NCBI GenBank assembly: GCA_946803715.1
Contig: CAMPET010000075.1
Span: 77,006-88,912, forward strand
Source of the DNA: Beroe ovata
Lineage: Eukaryota > Ctenophora > Nuda > Beroida > Beroidae
Direction of reading: 5' to 3'
DNA: 11,907 bases
This document shows, one piece after another, positions 8,111 to 11,907 of this stretch; the first letter of the stretch is position 1; each line of letters begins with the position of its first letter. The notes under the pieces are model-generated. The model did no database searches. It was not told the origin of the DNA and saw nothing but the letters and a program-made list of their open reading frames with translations. The position numbers and the translations under genes are program-made.

Positions 8111-8365
8111 GTGACAACAATAATTGCTAGAGCAAGCGAAAGGGTAATTGGGACTCACGTACCAAACTGGTACTACGACACTCTCACCTCAACACCTTCA
8201 GGACCAGACACTGATTGGTGTGATGCATCTGATCTTATCGGCGCGCAGTTCTGTATATTGGGTGCTAATTGGGGCGTGGTTCCGCCTGATTACAGATGGC
8301 ATTACCGTAAACCTGGCTACATCAGCACTAACACAATCTGTCTGCACTTGAGTGGTTCCCATTAG
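8111..8365 (+). CDS. Orphan open frame, possible terminal exon
   Basis: The frame runs from a GTG at 8111 to a TAG at 8363-8365. The second half is more GC-rich than its surroundings and has purine-first codons typical of coding DNA (GAT, GCT, AAT, AGC, ACT). Its product is rich in Trp, Tyr and Cys, for example GANWGVVPPDYRWHYRKPGY. An internal acceptor-like CACCTTCAG (8191-8199) could open an exon at 8200. There is no ATG near the start, so if real it is probably a last exon. The minus strand is also open (8198-8443), so the strand is not certain. No domain recognised. Confidence 0.3.
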   Translation: MTTIIARASERVIGTHVPNWYYDTLTSTPSGPDTDWCDASDLIGAQFCILGANWGVVPPDYRWHYRKPGYISTNTICLHLSGSH

Positions 8366-8383
8366 GGAGTAGGGACACAATGT

Positions 8384-8411
8384 ACAATGTATAGTGTACA
8401 CTGTACATTGT
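8384..8411. repeat. 28-bp near-perfect palindrome centred on GTGTACAC
   Basis: The two arms around 8397/8398 are complementary except for one position (TATAG against CTGTA). Related words occur at 7707-7719 (TGTACACTATACA) and in the palindrome at 10166-10187, suggesting a recurrent TATAGTGTA(T/C)AC motif in this genome. Confidence 0.8.
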
Positions 8412-8539
8412 AGTGTATACCCATTACCCAACCTACATACCAATGCAGTGATAAACTAGCTAGATTGTAATGTAGGGGAGAACTGCAGTAGGTTTTGAGT
8501 ACACTCAAGGGAATCGGTCAGTTCGGGGAAGTGCAGAGA

Positions 8540-8583
8540 TATGGAAAGGGGAGAGAGGGGAGAGAGGGGGAGGGAAGGAGGAA
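8540..8583 (+). repeat. Polypurine tract with G-quadruplex pattern
   Basis: An almost uninterrupted purine run contains GGGG (8548-8551), GGGG (8557-8560), GGGGG (8566-8570) and GGG (8572-8574) with loops of 5, 5 and 1, matching the canonical G3+N1-7 rule. It lies in the likely intron downstream of the minus-strand exon 8621-8713, where the transcript would carry the pyrimidine strand. Confidence 0.8.
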
Positions 8584-8620
8584 ACCACGCTTAGAGCAAT
8601 TATAATAATGCAAATTGCAC

Positions 8621-8713
8621 CTGTCCCTGCAGGGTCTTGAGAAGGTGGACGTTGGTGACCTCTGACTTGTTGTTACCACACTCATTTCTCCAATACTTCA
8701 ACTTCTCCCGGTA
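8621..8713 (-). CDS. Internal exon of an unidentified minus-strand gene
   Basis: Read on the minus strand, an acceptor (TATGTTGTTTCAG, with a TTAAC branch-like word upstream) opens 93 bases closed by a donor (CAG|GTGCAA). One frame is open for exactly 31 codons and the other two contain stops. The product starts YREKLKYWRNECGNNK and continues charged and helical, ending KTLQGQ. Both borders are phase 0. Composition is clearly richer in coding-type codons than the flanks. I do not recognise the family; a helical or coiled-coil protein is likely. An alternative is an unspliced frame from an ATG at about 8762, which runs in the same phase through the acceptor. Confidence 0.55.
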
Positions 8714-8970
8714 CTGAAACAACATAGTCGTTAATTGTACTATTAAGGTTGAAATAGTTTCCATGAAACAAGTCTCCACTTAACTTGAAAGTCTAGTCTC
8801 TACTAGGAGTTCTAGAAGAACAAATTACAGATAATTATGTTGAACAAGAACTAGTCTATAAATAGGTTTATAATGGATTATGATACGTGTATACATACGT
8901 CTTTCAACATTCAGTCATAATTATAGAGGTATCGAATGTCACTTTCCGTTAAATAAATTCGACAGAGTAC
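8714..8970 (-). other. Probable intron between minus-strand exons
   Basis: This AT-rich interval separates two candidate exons. Their phases do not match directly (phase 2 leaving 8971, phase 0 entering 8713), so a small exon may be hidden here, or one border is misplaced; a weak in-phase donor (TCT|GTCGAA) about 10 bases downstream of the one I chose would reconcile them. Confidence 0.35.
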
Positions 8971-9049
8971 CTAAATCTTTCAAAGAGTAGTAGGGCATTC
9001 CACAAGATAAGATCATTGTCCTTCATCACAAATCGTTCAAGTGCCTTGA
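8971..9049 (-). CDS. Internal exon, unidentified minus-strand gene
   Basis: On the minus strand the acceptor TGTCCTTGCCAG (ending at 9050) and donor TTTAG|GTACTC (GT at 8970-8969) bound 79 bases with only one open frame (2 + 25 codons + 2). The product begins KALERFVMKDNDLILWNALL and continues LFERF, an amphipathic helix pattern like a helical-repeat protein. The length and the stops in both other frames make it plausible coding sequence. It probably belongs to the same gene as 8621-8713. No family recognised. Confidence 0.5.
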
Positions 9050-9080
9050 CTGGCAAGGACACGTCATGTTATACGCTGTT

Positions 9081-9190
9081 TTATCTGTACGCTGTTTGTG
9101 CCAGTTCTCTCTGCGCGTGTTTTATCAATATTCGAATGGCTGTCAGCTTTGCCGGCGCTGCATCACTATTATAGAATTCAGTTATCTATC
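9081..9190 (-). CDS. Weak candidate upstream exon of the minus-strand gene
   Basis: A minus-strand frame is open from about 9190 to a stop at 9081-9083 and contains AAPAKLTAIRILIKHAQREL, a convincing helix. A possible donor (AGC|GTACAG) lies before the stop and would leave a 41-base intron before the exon at 9049, but the phases do not agree. Part of it duplicates a nearby 15-bp segment (see 9132-9231). An ATG at 9244-9246 on the same strand opens a short peptide (MDAAFLTAIRGGSHK) resembling this frame, so the two may be duplicated first-exon sequence. Confidence 0.22.
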
Positions 9191-9231
9191 CTTTGTTTGC
9201 TTTTGTGAGAGCCCCCTCGAATGGCTGTCAG
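9132..9231. repeat. 15-bp direct repeat with related flanks
   Basis: TCGAATGGCTGTCAG occurs at 9132-9146 and exactly again at 9217-9231. Downstream of both, a related GCTGC(A/G)TC follows after 12 and 4 bases. On the minus strand both copies translate in the same relative frame to LTAIR. Confidence 0.85.
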
Positions 9232-9273
9232 GAATGCTGCGTCCATAAACACGCAATTTGATCCACGATGCCG

Positions 9274-9299
9274 GTCACGTGCATCACGTGTATCACGTG
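9274..9299. promoter_or_regulatory. Triple E-box cluster (TCACGTG x3)
   Basis: TCACGTG occurs at 9275-9281, 9284-9290 and 9293-9299, evenly spaced every 9 bases. A perfect palindrome GTCACGTGAC follows at 9384-9393. CACGTG is the core site for bHLH-ZIP factors of the USF, Myc/Max and MITF/TFEB groups. The cluster lies between the minus-strand candidate exons and the plus-strand lectin gene, 420-540 bases upstream of the lectin start codon, so it could serve either gene or both. Confidence 0.5.
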
Positions 9300-9383
9300 T
9301 AAAGGAGTCTCGCCCCAGTCTGAGTCAAGTAGAAGCTAGCGCGCGCGAAGCATTGCGCATTCCCCTACGTAGTACATGCTTGT

Positions 9384-9393
9384 GTCACGTGAC
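9384..9393. promoter_or_regulatory. Palindromic E-box GTCACGTGAC
   Basis: A perfect 10-bp palindrome matching the strongest type of USF/TFE-like site. It lies about 230 bases upstream of the TATA-like box of the lectin gene. Confidence 0.5.
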
Positions 9394-9450
9394 TTCGTGA
9401 CTGTAATCCACACTGCGCTCAGTTGGCATCACATTTCATGCAACATTGCC

Positions 9451-9482
9451 CCACTTTAGTTATCCCAGTTATCCCAGTTATC
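9451..9482. repeat. Short tandem AGTTATCCC repeat
   Basis: Three AGTTATC words follow each other: two full AGTTATCCC units and a third reading AGTTATCAATCC. The minus strand reads GGGATAA, close to a GATA-factor site (GATAA), three times in tandem. It may be regulatory for the lectin gene; this is inference. Confidence 0.5.
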
Positions 9483-9614
9483 AATCCTGGATCCTTGACT
9501 TCTTCCGTGTTTCCCATTGATCCTTTTTACAGTGAATTAAGTCATTGATTGTGTACTTTGTATGTACATTGTGCATTGTACCTTCATACAAGCTTGCTAA
9601 TGCTATGCTGTAGT

Positions 9615-9622
9615 TATAAATA
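9615..9622 (+). promoter_or_regulatory. TATA-like box of the lectin gene
   Basis: TATAAATA lies 194 bases upstream of the lectin start codon. If used, transcription would begin near 9645-9650, giving a leader of about 170 bases that contains one upstream ORF (9714-9803). AT-rich background makes chance matches common. Confidence 0.35.
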
Positions 9623-9713
9623 AGCATCAATAAGTTGCGTTGCAGGTGTAAACAAGATCCAAGATTTCTTATCTCCTATAGTTGCCAGCTTTCGCAGACA
9701 TATTTTTTCAGAC

Positions 9714-9803
9714 ATGCGATGTTTTCCCTGGCTGTCAGTAGTAATCATGTATACCTCTGTGTACAATTCACAACCCACTATAATATCCAACCCCCACCCC
9801 TAG
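9714..9803 (+). other. Upstream ORF in the presumed lectin leader
   Basis: An ATG at 9714 opens 29 codons ending at TAG 9801-9803, twelve bases before the lectin start codon. The N-terminus (MRCFPWLSVVIMYTSV) resembles a signal peptide, but there is no GT donor in a useful position to link it to the lectin, and its ATG context is weaker than that at 9816. It would be a translation-dampening uORF if transcription starts at the TATA-like box. Confidence 0.3.
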
Positions 9804-9815
9804 TCTAGCAATACC

Positions 9816-9891
9816 ATGGCACCAATTCCCCTACCAGTACTCTGTGTACCAGTTATGTTATCAGTCCTCACCCTCAACCAACCACATAAAG
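9816..9891 (+). CDS. Lectin exon 1: start codon and signal peptide
   Basis: The ATG sits in an excellent context (ACCATGG). The exon encodes 25 residues, MAPIPLPVLCVPVMLSVLTL and then NQPHK, a hydrophobic core typical of a signal peptide though without a basic N-terminus. The donor AAAG|GTAACT (GT at 9892-9893) leaves phase 1. It is linked to the downstream lectin exons by phase agreement and same strand, not by transcript evidence. An alternative first ATG is at 11114 (see findings). Confidence 0.6.
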
Positions 9892-11849
9892 GTAACTACT
9901 CCCTCCCCCTGAACAAGGAGTTCCCCAAATAAGGGAGTTCCCCAAATAAGGGAGTTCCCCCAAATAAGGGAGTTCCCCAAATAAGGGAGTTGCCTGTTTT
10001 AGGTAGTAGGAAATATACAATAGTTCATATGATTCTTTGATCCACCGCGACAAGAAAATCAGATTATGTTCCTCTCATTCTATGTGTGTGTGTGTGTGTG
10101 ACTCAGTATAATGATATGGACCATACCCACTAATACATGATTAGTAATGTATAGTGTAAACATGATGTATAGTGTATACACTATACAATATACATGATGT
10201 ATACATGATTGTGTATACATGATTATTGATTAGTGTATACATGATAGTGTATACATGATTAGTAATGTACAGTAATGTACAGTAATGTATAGTAGATTAC
10301 CCCGTTACAGATATCANAGTTCCCCAAATAAGGGAGTTCCCCAAATAAGGGAGTCCCCCAAATAAGGGAGTCCCCCAAATAAGGGAGTTCCCCTAAAAAG
10401 GGAGTTCCCCAAATAAGGTAGTAGGGAACATACAATAGTTCATATTATGATTCTTTGATCCATCGCGACAAGTAAATCAAATTATGTTCCTCTCATTCTA
10501 TGTGTGACTCAGTATCATGATATGGACCACACCCACTAATACATGATTAGTAATGTATAGTGTTAACATGATGTATTGTGTATACATGATTATTGATCAG
10601 TGTATACATGATAGTGTATACATGATTAGTAATGTATAGTAGATTACCCCGTTACAGATATCAGTCCAGCAGTCGAAGTTTCCCGTGCTACTGTCTCTGG
10701 ATCTAACGTGTTATCAGTATATCTACCCAGATACAAAACAAGGTGAGCATTCCCAAAGATGTTTTTTTAGAATTCTTATCAAAATCCTTATCAAATCCTT
10801 ATCAAAATCGAGATTATTCTGTCCCTCGAGCTCAAGATGCTTAATTATAATCGGTGCTAACATTGACAACCAACACTTCAGTTGTGACACTGAGGGGACA
10901 ATTTGTTATGAGCCAGTGCTACAAAACTTCCTCAAATGTATAGATGGGATTTGGAGCGAAGTGTACATAGACAAACAGGTAGATTCGCCGCGTGGGAAGC
11001 AACCTTTCCCAACTTTTCAAAACTATCAAACACGCATGCCATAATACATTGCCGTAATGCATGCCGTAATGCATTATCAAGCTGTTGTAACATTTTCTCA
11101 GACACCCCCGCTTATGTCTCTCATCCTCCTCCTACTGCAGGTTCCCATCTCTGTTCCTGAGAACTCACGAGACGCGACCATTGCGCGGCTCAAGTCGGAA
11201 ATAACTGAGTTGCGCGCGGAGCTATCCTCCGCAAACTCCCAATTACTCCGCAAACTATCGTCACCGTGGTGCGAAGTTGGGTGGAAGTTACACGGGTTTC
11301 AGTGCTACTACAACAGCTTGAAAACCCAGGAGATAGTGGTGTGGGACAGGGCTAAACAGTTCTGTGAGGATAGGAACTCAACACTCGTTACTATAGGTAT
11401 GCATACACTTTTCCCATTGTTCAATTATTGTTCTGTGGACATTATACTGTCATGAAACCGATGCTACTTGAGTAGTCATTATAACTCAATATGTGCAGTG
11501 TGCACAAAATATGCCTACACCATCAATACCTATTACCTATAGATTCACCAAACTGAAAAGATTTGGTGGACTAAAATGCACAGCATGTGATTACTTTGAA
11601 TCGATCTCCATATAACTGCTTTAAAGAATGACTTATAGTATAGTTTATATAGTTACAATAAGACTATGAAGTATGAACTACTATTATAGTTGTACTATTT
11701 TATTTCCCCAGAAAGCGGAAGTGAGAACGAATTCGTGTCGAGTGAGATTGGGCATGCTGTTTCCTGGATAGGGCTCAGGATTGGAACAGACGGAGAGAGG
11801 AAGTGGGTGGACAGTTACGATGGTGGATCCGGCTATGACAACCTGGCAG
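9816..11849 (+). CDS. C-type lectin, 5' part of gene (five exons, 3' truncated)
   Basis: The visible gene model joins 9816-9891, 10670-10742, 10882-10978, 11141-11396 and 11712-11849. Every junction keeps phase (1, 2, 0, 1) and the last exon leaves phase 1, so at least one more exon lies beyond the window. The ~213 visible residues give: signal peptide (about 1-21), short linker (22-50), a cassette with Cys51, Cys58 and Cys69 (51-82), a coiled-coil neck (about 94-121) and a long-form C-type lectin domain from Cys126 onward. The domain shows the Cys126/Cys137 pair with GW between, helix 1 with WDRAKQFC (Cys157), helix 2 SENEF and the hallmark WIGL (186-189). The sugar/calcium motifs (EPN or QPD, WND) would be in missing exons, so carbohydrate binding cannot be judged. 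N161-S-T163 is a possible N-glycosylation site. Expected role: secreted or extracellular recognition protein, possibly oligomeric through the neck. Confidence 0.75.
9921..9989. repeat. 17-bp minisatellite, array A (4 copies)
   Basis: The unit TTCCCCAAATAAGGGAG occurs at 9921, 9938, 9955 (one extra C, 18 bp) and 9973, then breaks at 9990. A partial unit (AAGGAG) precedes it. Copies are almost identical, so expansion is recent. Confidence 0.95.
10083..10100. repeat. GT microsatellite present in copy A only
   Basis: A (GT)9-like run lies between TCTAT and GACTCAG; the equivalent position of copy B (10499-10508) has only TATGTGTGACTCAG. The slippage happened after the duplication, or B contracted. 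Confidence 0.85.
10130..10310. repeat. GTATACATGAT / AGTAATGTA repeats with a palindrome (copy A)
   Basis: The words TGTATACATGATT and AGTAATGTA(T/C)AGT recur many times. Inside lies the perfect 22-bp palindrome at 10166-10187, TGTATAGTGTATACACTATACA when read from the left, which is absent from copy B (10532-10650). Confidence 0.85.
10320..10417. repeat. 17-bp minisatellite, array B (5 copies plus partial)
   Basis: Units start at 10320, 10337, 10354, 10371 and 10388, with a 13-base partial at 10405. Two carry TCCCCC instead of TTCCCC and one reads TTCCCCTAAAAAGGGAG. Same unit as array A. Confidence 0.95.
10670..10742 (+). CDS. Lectin exon 2: linker, with tandem CAGCAG acceptor
   Basis: The acceptor reads TCCAGCAG, so splicing may use 10669/10670 or 10672/10673; both enter in phase 1 and differ only by one alanine. 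The exon encodes (A)VEVSRATVSGSNVLSVYLP then RYKT and leaves phase 2 at the donor ACAAG|GTGAGC (GT at 10743-10744). The sequence looks beta-rich but matches nothing I know. The polypyrimidine tract is poor, and a third AG at 10664 would give another frame that does not fit exon 3, so this exon is the least secure of the model. Confidence 0.45.
10882..10978 (+). CDS. Lectin exon 3: Cys/Trp cassette
   Basis: An acceptor (CCAACACTTCAG ending at 10881) and donor (AAACAG|GTAGAT, GT at 10979-10980) bound 97 bases, phase 2 in and phase 0 out. It encodes CDTEGTICYEPVLQNFLKC, then IDGIWSEVYIDKQ. The pattern G-x-I-x-Y, about ten residues, C-x-x-G-x-W-x-x-V resembles the short cassette seen beside other domains in invertebrate extracellular proteins (Y..........C.G..W..L); this resemblance is from memory and uncertain. 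The three cysteines leave one unpaired unless Cys10 of the signal region or another chain takes part. Confidence 0.6.
11102..11140 (+). other. Alternative acceptor segment before exon 4
   Basis: A second acceptor-like CATTTTCTCAG ends at 11101. From 11102 the sequence is open in the same frame as exon 4 and in phase 0, so using it would add 13 residues, TPPLMSLILLLLQ. It also contains an in-frame ATG at 11114, giving a short hydrophobic N-terminus directly ahead of exon 4. The segment doubles as the polypyrimidine tract of the 11141 acceptor, which by itself explains the leucine/serine-rich translation. Confidence 0.35.
11141..11396 (+). CDS. Lectin exon 4: coiled-coil neck and first part of CTLD
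   Basis: The acceptor CTCCTCCTACTGCAG is strong; the donor ATAG|GTATGC (GT at 11397-11398) leaves phase 1. Residues 83-93 are a short linker. I96, L99, I103, L106, L110, A113 and L117 take the a and d positions of a coiled coil (IARLKSEITELRAELSSA), like necks that trimerise collectins. The lectin domain starts at WCEVGW (Cys126) and continues through FQCYY (Cys137) and WDRAKQFCEDRNSTLVTI. The extra N-terminal Cys pair marks the long-form domain. Codons here are more GC-rich than the surroundings. Confidence 0.9.
11397..11711 (+). other. Lectin intron 4
   Basis: This 315-base AT-rich intron runs from GTATGC to TATTTTATTTCCCCAG. I see no gene inside. Confidence 0.85.
11712..11849 (+). CDS. 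Lectin exon 5: middle of the CTLD with WIGL
   Basis: Entered in phase 1 after a good acceptor (TTTTATTTCCCCAG) and left in phase 1 at GCAG|GTATGT. Together with the last base of exon 4 it encodes ESGSENEFVSSEIGHAVSWI, GLRIGTDGERKWVDSYDGGS and GYDNLA. SENEF and WIGL are hallmark C-type lectin segments (helix 2 and strand 2), and KWVDSYDG matches the usual position ahead of the calcium-site loop. The exon ends before the EPN/QPD and WND motifs and the last two cysteines. Confidence 0.92.
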
Positions 11850-11852
11850 GTA

Positions 11853-11883
<31 letters not shown>

Positions 11884-11907
11884 CTGTTTGTACCGTGTGT
11901 GTGTGTG
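11850..11907 (+). repeat. GT microsatellite immediately after the exon 5 donor
   Basis: The intron opens GTATGTGTGCGTGTGTGTGT and continues as GT repeat, interrupted once (CTGTTTGTACC), to the window edge. The repeat begins inside the donor region itself. Confidence 0.95.

Larger units (their letters stand above)
9921..10664. repeat. Imperfect tandem duplication of ~350-400 bp
   Basis: Copy A (9921-10319) and copy B (10320-10664) align from the minisatellite through GTAGTAGG, ATACAATAGTTCATAT, TTTGATCCA(C/T)CGCGACAAG, TATGTTCCTCTCATTCTATG, ACTCAGTAT(A/C)ATGATATGGACCA and the GTATACATGAT repeats to GATTACCCCGTTACAGATATCA. Copy A is longer: it has a GT expansion (about 10083-10100, against two or three GT in B), an extra palindromic block (10161-10205) and extra AGTAATGTAC units. 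Copy B has more minisatellite units. The single N at 10317 lies on the junction, so the duplication could be partly an assembly effect, although the many differences argue for real, diverged copies. Confidence 0.85.
9892..10669 (+). other. Lectin intron 1, carrying a large tandem duplication
   Basis: This intron is about 778 bases and consists mostly of two copies of the same segment (9921-10319 and 10320-10664), each starting with a 17-bp minisatellite and ending GATTACCCCGTTACAGATATCA. The second copy runs directly into exon 2; the first stops at the N at 10317 before the minisatellite starts again. Confidence 0.6.

Noticed and set aside
9066-9248. 60-codon plus-strand frame
   Set aside because: It is antisense to the candidate minus-strand exons and partly covers a direct repeat; no signal for an exon on the plus strand.
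9921-10417. CRISPR-like array of short repeats
   Set aside because: The 17-bp units are contiguous without unique spacers, and the DNA is eukaryotic with spliced genes; it is a minisatellite.
10685-11044. 119-codon single open frame read straight through
   Set aside because: It starts at GTG, runs through the donor at 10743 and the intron, and only its later part coincides with exon 3. Exon 2 fits the downstream exons in a different frame.
11057-11455. 132-codon frame taken as one uninterrupted CDS
   Set aside because: Its first part is intron 3 and its last ~20 codons are intron 4 read-through past the donor at 11397; only 11141-11396 shows lectin features.

Overview
The window looks like nuclear DNA from an animal, most likely a marine invertebrate. 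It is AT-rich, has almost no long open frames, carries CA/GT microsatellites and many minisatellites, and its coding sequence comes in short exons with GT-AG borders and introns of about 140-780 bases. The one clearly recognisable gene is a C-type lectin. A sponge or another early-branching metazoan would fit the short introns and the lectin with an unusual N-terminal cassette, but this is inference and I cannot name a species. Single N bases at 3383, 7672 and 10317 show a draft assembly.

Layout. 1-112 is a degenerate CA microsatellite. 113-1457 has no gene I can support, only a CRE-type palindrome, a CG-rich E-box repeat and small tandem repeats. 1458-1792 holds two overlapping coding-like frames on the minus strand, perhaps a broken or spliced gene end. 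1800-5040 is mostly repeats: a possible dispersed repeat (about 3080-3440), CATATG-containing inverted/tandem repeats (3941-4080) and a 14-bp tandem repeat (4751-4820). 5041-5468 may contain two small plus-strand exons (weak). 5925-6250 is a palindromic element with terminal inverted repeats and internal hairpins built on TGACG, probably a non-autonomous mobile element. 6256-8100 is largely non-coding with a few doubtful frames. 8111-8365 is an orphan frame.

From 8600 onward the gene content rises. On the minus strand two convincing short exons (8621-8713, 8971-9049) and one weaker candidate (9081-9190) belong to one or more genes I cannot identify, read leftward. On the plus strand a C-type lectin gene starts at 9816 behind a TATA-like box, and five exons are visible before the window ends inside the lectin domain. 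An E-box cluster (9274-9393) lies between the two oppositely oriented transcription units.

The lectin model (9816-9891, 10670 or 10673-10742, 10882-10978, 11141-11396, 11712-11849) has consistent phases at every junction (1, 2, 0, 1) and encodes about 213 residues: signal peptide, a short linker exon, a cysteine-containing cassette, a coiled-coil neck and the first two thirds of a long-form C-type lectin domain. Its first intron holds a roughly 350-400 bp tandem duplication with a 17-bp minisatellite in both copies.
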